A stretch of 64,000 nucleotides of DNA from Mycobacterium sp. D16Q13 (lineage in GTDB: Bacteria; Actinomycetota; Actinomycetes; Mycobacteriales; Mycobacteriaceae), in the NCBI RefSeq assembly GCF_002013375.1, contig NZ_MAEW01000010.1, positions 335,179 through 399,178 on the forward strand, given 5' to 3'. A model generated the notes under the pieces. The model did no database searches. It was not told where the DNA came from and was given only the letters and a program-made list of their open reading frames with translations. The translations under genes and the position numbers were made by a program. Below, one piece after another: positions 16,841 through 28,416 of this stretch (positions within the stretch are counted from its first letter, which is position 1; every line of letters starts with the position of its first letter).

Positions 16841-17270
16841 ACGAGACCGACTACGGCGCATCATCCGCTACCGTCCCCACCCGGACTGGTTACAGGTCTA
16901 TAACGATCTGGAACGACGGGCGTGTCCGCGATCCGACACGCTGCACTATCGCCGTGAGCAACGCTCAGTGGCTGAAGCGCATGGCCTCTTCGGGAGTGAT
17001 GAGCCGCTCGTTCTTCGCGGGGAAACTGTGGCTTTTCATGGGATGACGGAGCAGTGACCAGGCAATTCGGCCAACCCATGTCTTCGTAACGGGCGTGTTG
17101 GGCACGAGAACATCTCCTGCGTCGGCAAGCTTTCAGAACCGGTCAGTAGCATAACGCAAATCCGGGCCTAGATCACGTGCCTCACCGGGGTGAGGCAAAC
17201 ATGTCGGCCGACACGGAGTGAAACTTTCCGGAGCTACCGATGCTGTCGGGCCTGGCAACAGCCCCGAGTG
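16841..17270. other. 430-bp region between map and gltD: small ORF, hairpin and palindrome
   Basis: 16841-16964 shows nothing recognisable. 16965-17105 holds the small minus-strand gene described separately. 17148-17153 reads TATGCT on the minus strand, a possible -10 box for that gene. 17179-17196 is a perfect inverted repeat GCCTCACC-GG-GGTGAGGC, a short hairpin that may end gltBD transcription. 17202-17213 is the palindrome TGTCGGCCGACA, which also occurs upstream of the IclR gene. Confidence 0.5.
16965..17105 (-). CDS. Small conserved-looking protein downstream of gltD (46 aa)
   Basis: GTG 17105 is preceded by AGGAG with about 8-base spacing and opens 46 codons ending TGA at 16965. The product begins MPNTPVTKTWVGRIAWSLLR, a short amphipathic or hydrophobic N-terminal segment, and ends ERLITPEEAMRFSH, a polar tail that looks like a real protein terminus. 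An internal ATG at 17039 would give 24 residues. It occupies the position of Rv3857c, a short 'possible membrane protein' gene between the PHP gene and gltD in M. tuberculosis as I remember that map. No function can be given. Confidence 0.5.
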   Translation of the reverse strand: MPNTPVTKTWVGRIAWSLLRHPMKSHSFPAKNERLITPEEAMRFSH

Positions 17271-18729
<1,459 letters not shown>

Positions 18730-18737
<8 letters not shown>

Positions 18738-21700
18738 GAGCTGCCGCCATGATCGCTTCGTTCACATCGCCTCCGGTCAGCTCCGCGTCGGCGATAGCCT
18801 CGAGCACGCGACGGTAGTCGCGGGGCATCACCTTGACGAAGGAGTCGCTCTGGCCGCTCCAGTCGGCCAGAATGCGTTGTCCGACAGTAGAGTCGGTCGC
18901 CGCCACATGCTTTTCGATCAGACTGCGCAGCACCTGCTCATCGTCAGGGTCCAACGCATCCACATCGACCATCTCATCGTTGAGGTTGTCCACCAGCTGC
19001 TTGGCCGGGTCGTACACGTACGCCACACCACCCGACATACCCGCGGCGAAGTTACGCCCCGTCGGGCCGAGCACCACCACGGTGCCACCGGTCATGTACT
19101 CACACCCGTGATCGCCTACACCCTCGACGACAGCGGACGCACCCGAGTTACGCACCGCGAACCGCTCCCCCACCAGTCCGTTGAGGAAGGCCTCGCCGCT
19201 GGTGGCGCCGAACAAGATGACGTTTCCGCCGATGATGTTCTTCTCGGCCTCGAAGTCGGCCGGTGCCTCTCGCGAGGGCCGCACCGCGATGTGTCCTCCG
19301 GACAGGCCCTTGCCCACGTAGTCGTTGGCATCGCCGAACAACCGCAGCGTGATGCCTCGCGGGACGAACGCGCCGAAGCTGTTACCCGCCGAGCCGGTGA
19401 AGGTGATGTCGATGGTGTCGTCCGGGAGGCCCTCGCCGCCGTAGACCTTGGTGACCTCGTGACCAAGCATGGTGCCCACGGTCCGGTTGACGTTGGTGAT
19501 CAGCGTCTCGAACTTCACCGGAGTACCGCGATCGAGCGCCTCCCGGCTCATCACGATCAGCTGCTGGTCCAGCGCCTTCTCCAGGCCGTGGTCCTGCGAA
19601 CCGCTGCAGTACAGGTCCTGGTTCATGAATGCCGATTCCGGCTCCGTCAGCACCGGAGTCAGGTCGATCTTGCTGGCCTTCCAGTGCGCTATCGCCTTTT
19701 CGGTGTCCAGCGCGGCGACCTGGCCCACTGCCTCGTTGACGGTGCGGAAACCGAGCTCTGCCATCAACTCCCGAACTTCCTCGGCGATGAACAGGAAGAA
19801 GTTCTCCACGAACTCCGGCTTGCCGTTGAACCGCTCGCGCAGCACCGGATTCTGGGTGGCCACACCCACCGGGCAGGTGTCCAGGTGGCAGACACGCATC
19901 ATGATGCAGCCCGAGACCACCAGGGGAGCCGTCGCGAAACCGAATTCTTCGCCGCCGAGCAGCATCGCGATCATGACGTCGCGGCCGGTCTTGAGCTGAC
20001 CATCGACCTGCACGACGATGCGATCACGCAGACCGTTGAGCAACAGCGTCTGCTGTGTCTCGGCCAGCCCCAGCTCCCACGGCGCACCGGCATGTTTCAT
20101 GGAGGTCAGCGGGGTGGCGCCCGTTCCGCCGTCATGTCCGGAGATGAGCACCACGTCGGCGTGGGCCTTCGAAACGCCCGTGGCGACAGTGCCCACACCG
20201 TTCTCCGACACCAGCTTCACGTGGATACGCGCCTGCGGGTTGGAGTTCTTCAGGTCGTGGATCAGCTGCGCCAGATCTTCGATCGAGTAGATGTCGTGGT
20301 GCGGCGGCGGGGAGATGAGTCCCACGCCAGGTGTCGAGTGCCGCACCTCGGCAACCCACGGGTACACCTTGTGCGCGGGCAGCTGACCGCCCTCACCTGG
20401 CTTGGCGCCCTGCGCCATCTTGATCTGGATATCGGTGCAGTTGCTCAGGTAGTGCGAGGTGACACCGAACCGGCCGGAGGCCACCTGCTTGACCGCACTG
20501 CGCCGCCAGTCGCCGTTCTCGTCGGGGGTGAACCGTCGCGGATCCTCGCCGCCCTCGCCGGAGTTCGACCGGCCGCCCAAGCGATTCATGGCGATTGCCA
20601 GGGTCTCGTGTGCCTCGGCGGAGATCGAGCCGAAGCTCATCGCACCAGTCGAGAAGCGCTTGACGATCTCGCTGGCGGGCTCCACCTCGTCGATGGAAAT
20701 CGACGGACGCCCGCTGTCTTCGGGGGTCTTGAACTTCAGCAGACCGCGCAGGGAGGCCATCCGCTCGCTCTGGTCGTCGACCAGAGCGGTGTACTCCTTG
20801 AACACCGAGTACTGGCCGGTCCGGGTGGAGTGCTGCAGCTTGAAAACGGTGTCGGGGTTGAACAGGTGGTACTCACCCTCGCGGCGCCACTGATACTCGC
20901 CGCCGACCTCCAGTTCCCGGTGCGCCCATTCTTCGGGGCGCTCCAGGAAGGCCAGGTGGTGGCGCGAGGCGACATCGGCAGCGATCTCGTCCAGGCCAAT
21001 ACCGCCTGTGGGGCAAGACAGTCCGATGAAGTATTCGTTCAGAAGCTCCTGCGACAGGCCGATGGCCTGGAACAGCTGGGCACCCGTGTAGGAGGCCAGT
21101 GTGGAGATGCCCATCTTGGACATGACCTTGAGCACGCCCTTGCCCGCGGCCTTGATGTAGTTGCGGATCGCCTTGTCGCGCTCCACACCCGAGATCATGC
21201 CGCGGTCTATCAGGTCCTCGATGGACTCGAAAGCCATGTAGGGGTTGACGGCAGCCGCACCGAAACCGACCAGCGCCGCCACATGGTGGACCTCGCGGGC
21301 GTCCCCGGCCTCGACGACGAGCCCGACCTTGGTGCGGGACCGTTCACGCACGAGGTGGTGGTGCACCGCCGCAACAGCCAAAAGCGAAGGGATGGGCGCC
21401 ATCTGGTCGTCCGACTCGCGGTCGGACAGGATGATGACCTGTGCGCCGTCGGCGATGGCGGCGGAAACCTCCGCACGCACCGACTCGAGCGCGGTCCGCA
21501 ACCCGGCGCCCCCTTCGGCGACGGGGTACAGGCAGCGGATCACGCGGCTGGAGAATCCATGCGGCCGACCGTTGACCTGATCCAGCGGATCAAGGTGGAT
21601 GAGCTTGTCCAGCTCGTCGTTGTGCAGCACCGGCTGCGGCAGCAGGATCTGGTGGCACGACTCAGCGGTCGGGTGCAGCAGATCGCCCTCGGGGCCGATC

Positions 21701-23322
21701 ACACCGCCGAGACTGGTGACGACCTCCTCACGAATGGCATCCAGTGGCGGGTTGGTGACCTGCGCGAAAAGCTGCTGGAAGTAGTCGAACAACATCCGGG
21801 AACGGTTGGACAGCACCGCGATCGGGGTGTCGGTGCCCATCGACCCGAGGGCCTCGGCACCCGTGCGGGCCATCGGCGCGACCAGGAGGTTGATCTCCTC
21901 GTAGGTGTATCCAAATACCTGCTGGCGCAACACGATCCGGTCGTGCGGCATGTGCTGGTGCGGCCGGTCAAGCAGCTGCTCCATGCGCACCAGACCTTCA
22001 TCGATCCACTGCTGGTACGGCTCTGCCGCGGCGAGCTCCGCCTTGACCTCTTCATCAGAGACGATGCGGCCCTGGGTGGTGTCCACCAGGAACATGCGGC
22101 CGGGCTGCAGGCGGGTGCGCTGCACCACGGTGGACGGGTCCAGATCGAGCACGCCCGCCTCGGAGGCCATCACGACGAGTCCGTCGGTGGTCACCCAAAC
22201 ACGGCCCGGCCGTAAGCCGTTGCGATCGAGCACGGCGCCCACGATGGTGCCGTCGGTAAAGCAGACCGAGGCCGGCCCGTCCCAGGGCTCCATGAGAGAG
22301 GCGTGGTACTCGTAGAAGGCGCGCCGCTGCGGGTCCATGGACTCATGCCGTTCCCACGCCTCGGGAATCATCATCAGCACCGCATGGTGCAAGGGGCGGC
22401 CACCCAGGTGCAGCAGCTCCAGTGCCTCGTCGAACCGCGCCGTGTCCGAGGCACCGCGCGTACAGATAGGGAAGATCTTGTCGAGCTGAGCGGGATCACC
22501 GAAAACGTCGGTCTTGATGAGCGCCTCGCGGGCCCGCATCCAGTTCTCGTTGCCTGCGACAGTGTTGATCTCACCGTTGTGTGCCACCCGGCGGTAGGGA
22601 TGGGCGAGCGGCCAGGATGGGAAGGTGTTGGTGGAGAACCGCGAGTGCACGATGCCCAGTGCGCTCTCGACCCGCTCGTCCTGTAGATCGAGGTAGAACG
22701 CCCGCAGCTGCGGCGTGGTCAGCATGCCCTTGTACACAAAGGTGCGACCGGAAAGGCTTGGGAAATAGACGGTTTCCTCACCGAGGCTGCCCCGGCCGGA
22801 ACCCTGGTTACCCAGCTCGTGCTCGATGCGCTTGCGCACCACGTAGACGCGCCGTTCCAGATCGATGCCCGAGGCACCAGAGATGAACAGCTGCCGGAAG
22901 GTCGGCATGGCGTCGCGGGCGAGGGCACCCAGCGATGAGTCGTCGTGAGGAACCTCACGCCAACCCAGAACGGTCAAACCTTCTGCCTCGACGATCTTCT
23001 CGACGGCTTCGCACGCGGCGGCGGCGTCCTTGGACCCCTGGGGCAGAAAGGCGATTCCGGAGGCATAGCTGCCCTCGGCGGGCAACTCGAACTCCACAAC
23101 GGCACGGAAGAACTTGTCCGGGATCTGCAGCATGATTCCGGCGCCGTCACCGCTGTTCGGCTCGGCTCCCGCGGCACCACGGTGCTCCAAGTTCAGCAGT
23201 GCGGTGATGGCCTTGTCCACGATGTCGCGGCTGCGCCGGCCGTGCATATCCACGACCATGGCGACACCGCACGCATCGTGCTCGTAGGCCGGGTTATAGA
23301 GCCCGGTCGCGGGGTGTGGCAT
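18730..23322 (-). CDS. gltB: Glutamate synthase large subunit
   Basis: 1530 residues, full length. Cys18 in [10 protein letters not shown] is the glutaminase nucleophile expected to become the N terminus after propeptide cleavage. A central domain and the FMN-binding synthase barrel ([25 protein letters not shown]) follow, then the 3Fe-4S cysteines CHLDTCPVG and a C-terminal beta-helix with GxxGxxG-type repeats ([20 protein letters not shown]). It makes two glutamates from glutamine and 2-oxoglutarate with electrons from GltD. It is the first gene of gltBD and is preceded by a long non-coding region. The long plus-strand frame opposite it is a GC-bias shadow. Confidence 0.97.
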
Positions 23323-23771
23323 GGCTGCTCGTCTCGTCTCCAGGGCCTAGCCAAGCGCATCACTTGGATGCGCCCGTCAATGCCCTCCTCGAAGGTGCCT
23401 CACAGACCTTCACCAGGGGTGGTGACGAAGGCCCGTTGGCCCTTGTCCGTAGCGTCCTTCTCGGCCGTCTGCTGGGTGTGCTCGCGGTGACGATGAGGCA
23501 CCCACCGGACACCTTTGACCAGCGGATCTCGTGCCCCGACGCGACAAGTAATCAAAACGATATGTCAGGAACCCCGGTAGACGCCAACTCGGGTGGTTAG
23601 ATGGCGCGACACCTCGCAGCGTCATTCTCTCAACGCGTAGGTCAACGCCCGTTTCCACGACAAACGCTGGTGAACCCCGTATTGAACATCACGCCTTTTT
23701 CTGTGCACCCGCAGTGATTTACAATCTCCTCCATCACGTAAGCGCAGTGGTGCGCAGGATTCGGAGGATGC
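23323..23771. other. 449-bp divergent control region between gltB and the SDR operon
   Basis: No convincing gene; short frames on both strands lack ribosome binding sites and family features. In the gltB leader (minus strand) a hairpin with arms GCGCATC (23355-23361) and GATGCGC (23367-23373) sits 33 bp from the gltB ATG. On the plus strand TACAAT (23720-23725) is a possible -10 element for the SDR operon, and GGAGG at 23763-23767 is its ribosome binding site. No known riboswitch was recognised. Confidence 0.5.
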
Positions 23772-24608
23772 ATGACATCCGGCAGTGCCCAGCGCAACAG
23801 CCTGGTGGTGGTGACCGGTGGCGGAAGCGGCATCGGCCGCGAAACGGCACTGGCCTTTGCCCGCCAGAGCGCCCGCGTCGTCGTCGCCGATATCAACCTC
23901 GACACCGCCAATGAGACGGTCGGGCTCGTCGAAAAGCTGGGCGGCACCGCCTACCCCTACGCCCTGGACGTCGCCGACGAGAGCGCCGTCACCGCCTTCG
24001 CCGACGAGGTGTGCAGTGCCCACGGCGTGCCGGATGTCCTGATCAACAATGCCGGCATCGGCCAGGCCGGCCGATTCTTCGACACCCCGTCCGCGGACTT
24101 CCAGCGAGTGCTCAACATCAACTTGGGCGGAGTCGTCTACGGCTGCCGCGCCTTCGGGCCACGGATGGCCGAGCGCAAGAGCGGCCATATCGTCAACATC
24201 TCCAGTGCCGCCGCGTACACGCCGATCCCCGAGATGGGCGCCTACGCAACCAGCAAGGCGGCTGTGTTCATGTTCTCCGACGTGCTGCGTGGCGAGCTCG
24301 GCCGCGACAAGGTCAAGGTGAGCACCATCTGCCCGGGCATCGTCAACACGAACATCATTCGTACCACGCAGTTTTCGGGCCTGTCGTCCGAAGACGAAGC
24401 GCATCGTCAGCGGCAGGGCGCTGGGCTGTACGCCAAGCGCGGATACGGCCCCGAGAAGGTCGCCAGGGAGATCGTCAACGCCGTCACCAAGGGCAAGTCG
24501 GTCGTCCCGGTAACCCCGGAAGCACATGTGCAGTACCACCTCAGCCGCCTGGCCCCAGCGCTGAACCGGTTCTTCTGGGGCAACCTTGGCAACAAGCTCA
24601 ACAAATAG
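23772..24608 (+). CDS. Short-chain dehydrogenase/reductase
   Basis: 278 residues from ATG 23772. The classical SDR signature is complete: TGGGSGIG (about 15-22), INNAGIG near 93, serine in NISSAAA, and YATSKAA with the catalytic Tyr and Lys. The C-terminal tail beyond residue 230 (PVTPEAHVQYHLSRLAPALN) resembles SDRs that act on lipid or acyl substrates. It is the first gene of a three-gene operon with a probable di-iron protein and a reductase (9 bp to the next ATG), so it may oxidise or reduce a product of that oxygenase. The substrate is unknown. Confidence 0.9.
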   Translation: MTSGSAQRNSLVVVTGGGSGIGRETALAFARQSARVVVADINLDTANETVGLVEKLGGTAYPYALDVADESAVTAFADEVCSAHGVPDVLINNAGIGQAGRFFDTPSADFQRVLNINLGGVVYGCRAFGPRMAERKSGHIVNISSAAAYTPIPEMGAYATSKAAVFMFSDVLRGELGRDKVKVSTICPGIVNTNIIRTTQFSGLSSEDEAHRQRQGAGLYAKRGYGPEKVAREIVNAVTKGKSVVPVTPEAHVQYHLSRLAPALNRFFWGNLGNKLNK

Positions 24609-24617
24609 GAGGACATC

Positions 24618-25535
24618 ATGGCGCGCAATACAACTGAGGCCACTGGCCTGCACGTCGTACCGACCGAGCCCGGCGAGGTCGTACTGCGGCCGCGCAATGT
24701 CCAGTTCGACACGAGCCACACCCCGCTGCACTGGATTCCCAATGAGCCCATCGTCTCGCACTTCATTTCTGCCTTCAATCTGCTTCTGCCGGAAGGGGAA
24801 CGGGCCTTCGTAGACACCTTCACCCGTGCGCTGCCGTACGTGAAGGACGACAAGATCCGGGAAGCGATGATCGGATTCATGGGTCAGGAGGCCGTGCACG
24901 CCGAGACCCACAGCAAGGTGCTGGGCGACTTCCTGGAGAAGAACGGCATCAACGTCGCGCCCGCGATCACCCAGATCGAATACATCACCCACATGCTGGA
25001 GCGCACCAACGAGCTGCGCAGCGAGAAGCTCCGCTACCGGGTGATGGTGGAGAAGCTGGCCCTCATCGCGGGTATCGAACACTTCACCGCCGTGCTGGGC
25101 GACTGGGTGCTGAACCACCCCTTCGAGAAGTTCAATGCCGACGCGGAGATGGTGGACCTGTTCCGCTGGCACGGCGCCGAGGAGGTCGAGCACCGCAGCG
25201 TCGCATACGACGTCGCCCGGTACTTCCAGATCCGTCGCGGGCACATGATGCTGACCTTCGTGCTGGCCACCCTGCTGCTCGTCGGAGTGATGCTGCGTTA
25301 CACCAAGTTCTTGGTGCGGCAGGACCCGTCGCTGCCCAACTACGGCGTCTTCGGTGTGCTGCGGCAGATGAACAAGGCCATGAAGCGGGGAGCGTTCCTG
25401 CGGTGGCGTGAGCTGGCCAAGTCGGCGATGGAGTTCATGCGTCCGGGCTTCTCCCCCGACCAGGTGGGCAGCACGGCACAGGCGGTGGCATACCTGAGTA
25501 CGTCACCCGCCGCGAAGGCCGCGGCCGGCTACTGA
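24618..25535 (+). CDS. Predicted metal-dependent 'hydrolase' family protein (PF10118 type), probable di-iron oxygenase
   Basis: 305 residues. The family is annotated as a metal-dependent hydrolase, but the residues fit a ferritin-like four-helix di-iron site: E61, E91-x-x-H94 (QEAVHAETH), E154 (GIEHF) and E189-x-x-H192 (EEVEHRSVAYD). A hydrophobic stretch at about 208-226 could be a membrane segment. The next gene, overlapping by one base, encodes a flavin/2Fe-2S reductase, the electron donor a di-iron oxygenase needs. My inference is hydroxylation or desaturation of a lipid; this is not established for the family. Confidence 0.8.
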   Translation: MARNTTEATGLHVVPTEPGEVVLRPRNVQFDTSHTPLHWIPNEPIVSHFISAFNLLLPEGERAFVDTFTRALPYVKDDKIREAMIGFMGQEAVHAETHSKVLGDFLEKNGINVAPAITQIEYITHMLERTNELRSEKLRYRVMVEKLALIAGIEHFTAVLGDWVLNHPFEKFNADAEMVDLFRWHGAEEVEHRSVAYDVARYFQIRRGHMMLTFVLATLLLVGVMLRYTKFLVRQDPSLPNYGVFGVLRQMNKAMKRGAFLRWRELAKSAMEFMRPGFSPDQVGSTAQAVAYLSTSPAAKAAAGY

Positions 25536-26674
25536 TGTTCGATCGCTTTCGCCGCACGCCGCAGCCCACCCCCCAGCGCAAGCGTCCCTCGCTGCCGCCC
25601 ACGCTGTACGGCACTCTGCCGGTTTCACCCACCATCGCGCTCGGCACCGCGCTGTTCCCGATCGCGGTCCGGGCCATCGGCGCCCTGCTGATTCTCAAGA
25701 AGCCACCCGAGAATCACGTCGACCGGACGCTGACGCTGGTCGTGAAGGACCGCTGGATCGAGGCCAAGGACCAGGACGTGGCCAGCCTTGTCCTGGCCGC
25801 GCCCGACGGGGAGCGACTCCCACCCTGGCATCCCGGTGCCCACCTGGATCTGCTGCTGCCTTCGGGCAGGATGCGGCAGTACTCGCTGTGCGGTGACGTC
25901 TCGGATCCCTTCCACTACCGCATCGCCGTGCGTCGTATCCCCGAAGGCGGCGGTGGCTCCATCGAGGTGCACGACGCGCTTCAGATCGGTTCCACGGTAT
26001 CCATCTTGGGACCACGCAATGCGTTCCCGCTGGCCATGACCCAGCCCGGGCCGCGCAAGCTGCACTTCGTAGCCGGCGGCATCGGCATCACGCCAATCCT
26101 GTCGATGATCGCCTTCGCCGAGCAGCTGGGTAAGCCATGGACCATGGTGTACACAGGCCGGAACCGCGATTCGCTCCCGTTCCTCAACGAGCTCAAGCGA
26201 TTCGGCGATCGCGTGATCGTGCGAACCGACGATCAGTCAGGCCTGCCCACCGCCGACGACCTGCTGCCCGAGGTGGGCGAGAACGACGCGGTGTACTGCT
26301 GTGGTCCCGCTCCGATGCTTGCCGTCCTGCAGCGACGCCTGCTCGAAATGCCCTCGGTGGAGCTGCATTTCGAGCGATTTGCCGCCGCACCTGTGGTGGA
26401 CGGTCATCCGTTCGAGGTGCAGCTGGGCCCCGGCGGGCCGGTGCTCGAGGTGCCCGCCGATCGCACGGCGCTGGACGTCATCAAGAAACAGCTGCCGCAT
26501 GTGGCGTATTCATGCCAGCAGGGTTTCTGCGGCACCTGCCGGGCGAACGTGCTCGCGGGCACCGTGGACCATCGGGACCAGATCCTGACCGAATCCCAGC
26601 GGGACGAGGGGCAGATCCTGACCTGCGTGTCCCGCGGTGAGGGTCGTCTGGTGCTGGACCTGCCCGCCGAGTAA
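25535..26674 (+). CDS. PDR/VanB-type oxidoreductase (FMN or FAD, NAD(P)H, 2Fe-2S)
   Basis: 379 residues; ATG overlaps the upstream TGA by one base. After a hydrophobic N-terminal region (about 20-55), a flavin domain contains RQYSLCGD. The nucleotide-binding domain has AGGIGITPILSM and YCCGPAPMLAV. A C-terminal ferredoxin domain has CQQGFCGTCRANVLAG plus a distal cysteine in LTCVSR, a plant-type 2Fe-2S cluster. This layout is that of phthalate dioxygenase reductase and vanillate demethylase reductase. It probably feeds electrons to the di-iron protein encoded just upstream. Confidence 0.9.
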   Translation: MFDRFRRTPQPTPQRKRPSLPPTLYGTLPVSPTIALGTALFPIAVRAIGALLILKKPPENHVDRTLTLVVKDRWIEAKDQDVASLVLAAPDGERLPPWHPGAHLDLLLPSGRMRQYSLCGDVSDPFHYRIAVRRIPEGGGGSIEVHDALQIGSTVSILGPRNAFPLAMTQPGPRKLHFVAGGIGITPILSMIAFAEQLGKPWTMVYTGRNRDSLPFLNELKRFGDRVIVRTDDQSGLPTADDLLPEVGENDAVYCCGPAPMLAVLQRRLLEMPSVELHFERFAAAPVVDGHPFEVQLGPGGPVLEVPADRTALDVIKKQLPHVAYSCQQGFCGTCRANVLAGTVDHRDQILTESQRDEGQILTCVSRGEGRLVLDLPAE

Positions 26675-26688
26675 CACCTCTGCACCGA

Positions 26689-26739
26689 GACCGAGGTTGT
26701 GGCGAATGTGTGCGAGACCTATACGCCATAACCTCGGTC
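26689..26739 (+). terminator. Terminator hairpin after the SDR/di-iron/reductase operon
   Basis: A 16-bp stem: GACCGAGGTTGTGGCG (26689-26704) pairs with CGCCATAACCTCGGTC (26724-26739), with one G-U pair and a 19-base loop. It begins 15 bp after the reductase stop and lies upstream of the phosphatase gene. Confidence 0.65.
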
Positions 26740-26800
26740 GGGGCGGAACGCCTCCGTGTCGGTTCACCGGGCGTTCATCGGCTCACAGGAAACTGTGCCG

Positions 26801-28360
26801 ATGCGCATCTCCCACGCAGCCACGGCTCTCACATCCGCACTGATCCTGGCGCTGGCGCCGTCCGCGGCCGCCGGCCCGCCCTCGGATTCCCCTGAGGTAC
26901 CCGTCGGCGATATCGCCAAGACCGGTGGCGCCAACCGCACCAAGGGCGGGCGCGACGGCGATAAAGCGGCGGATCTGCGGAATTCGGTGCTGGGCCGCAA
27001 CGCCAAGAACGTCATCCTGCTGATCGGTGATGGCATGGGGACCTCGGAGATCACCTCGGCGCGCAACTACCAGCACGGCGCGGCCGGGACGCTTCCCGGA
27101 CTCGACGCGCTGCCGATCACCGGCGAGTACACCACGTTCGCCCTCACCAAGGACGGTCCCGAGAAGGGCAAGCCCGACTACGTGACCGACTCGGCGGCCT
27201 CCGGCACCGGATGGGCCACCGGGACCAAGACCTACAACGGCGCCATCTCGGTTGACCTCGACGGCAAGCCGCTGGACACGATCCTGGAGATCGTGCAGAA
27301 GCAGGGCTTCGCGACCGGAAACGTCACCACCGCGGAGCTGCAGGACGCCACCCCGGCGGTGCTTACCGCTCATGTCACCGATCGGGACTGCAAGGGCCCC
27401 AAGGAAACCTTGGAGAAGTGCGCAGGTAACGCCGTCGACAACGGCGGCAAGGGCTCTATCTCCGAGCAGCTGGTGAGTACCCGCGCAGACATCAGCCTCG
27501 GCGGCGGCGGCAAGTACTTCGAGGAGACCATCACCGCCGGCGAGCACAGGGGTAAGACCTCGCTGGATGTCGCCAAGGCCACCGGCTACCAGTTACCCAC
27601 CACCGCAGGTGATCTCAACAAGGTCAACAACCTCGACAACCCGGTACTGGGAGTGTTCGGCAAGGGCAACCTGCCGGTGCAGTGGGACAAGGTGCCCGCG
27701 GCGGTCCCCAACGGCGGCAAGCTGCCCGCGACCACCTGCCAGGCCAACCCCGAGCTGCCCAAGGATCAACCGCAACTCTCCGCGATGACGACTAAAGCCA
27801 TTGATCTGCTGGTGAACTCGAAGAAGGGCCAGGACAAGGGCTTCTTCCTGCAGGTGGAGTCGGCATCGATCGACAAGCAGGACCACGCGGCCAACATCTG
27901 CGGTCAGATCGGCGAGACCATCGCTCTGGACGAGGCGGTCGCTGCCGCCCTGGACTTCGCCCGTAAGGACGGCAACACCCTGGTGATCGTGACCGCCGAT
28001 CATGGTCACTCCTCGCTCATCGTTCCCGAGGACTTCGACAATCCGACCGCGCTGTCTGTCGCGGTGAAGACTGCCGACGGCGCCACCATGCGGATCATGT
28101 ACCCCACCGCACCGGAGGGTGAATCGCAGACACACACCGGAACTCAGGTGCGCATCGCGGCTTACGGTCCGGGTGCCGCGAATGTCTCCGGCCTCACCGA
28201 TCAGACCGACAACTTCAACACGATCGTCGGGGCACTGCTGGGATCCAAGAGCCCCGACGCCTCGAACGGTCCGTCCTGGTGGCTGGCCGGCGGAATTACT
28301 GTGGTGGCGGCCGCCGTGGCTGCCGCGGCCGCGTTCGTCCTGGGCAGGCGCCGGGCCTAA
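26801..28360 (+). CDS. phoA: Secreted, C-terminally anchored alkaline phosphatase
   Basis: 519 residues from ATG 26801; GTG 26795 in the same frame has a better-spaced AGGA and is possible. An N-terminal signal peptide ends around ALAPSAAAG. The catalytic core has IGDGMG (75-80), the nucleophile Ser131 in TDSAASGTGWATG, and the metal-ligand segments SASIDKQDHAAN, TADHGHSS and THTGTQV. It hydrolyses phosphomonoesters outside the cytoplasmic membrane. Unusually, a hydrophobic helix of about 20 residues followed by GRRRA ends the protein, which should hold it in the membrane. It is followed by a long perfect inverted repeat. Confidence 0.9.
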   Translation: MRISHAATALTSALILALAPSAAAGPPSDSPEVPVGDIAKTGGANRTKGGRDGDKAADLRNSVLGRNAKNVILLIGDGMGTSEITSARNYQHGAAGTLPGLDALPITGEYTTFALTKDGPEKGKPDYVTDSAASGTGWATGTKTYNGAISVDLDGKPLDTILEIVQKQGFATGNVTTAELQDATPAVLTAHVTDRDCKGPKETLEKCAGNAVDNGGKGSISEQLVSTRADISLGGGGKYFEETITAGEHRGKTSLDVAKATGYQLPTTAGDLNKVNNLDNPVLGVFGKGNLPVQWDKVPAAVPNGGKLPATTCQANPELPKDQPQLSAMTTKAIDLLVNSKKGQDKGFFLQVESASIDKQDHAANICGQIGETIALDEAVAAALDFARKDGNTLVIVTADHGHSSLIVPEDFDNPTALSVAVKTADGATMRIMYPTAPEGESQTHTGTQVRIAAYGPGAANVSGLTDQTDNFNTIVGALLGSKSPDASNGPSWWLAGGITVVAAAVAAAAAFVLGRRRA

Positions 28361-28416
28361 CTCCGGCGAACATCGGACAGCTAAGCGCAATCTCCGGAGA
28401 CGCGCGGCTGAACCAC

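Noticed and set aside
23622..25244. 540-codon minus-strand frame opposite the SDR and di-iron genes
   Set aside because: Both opposed genes show complete family signatures; this frame shows none and its composition is that of a codon-phase shadow.
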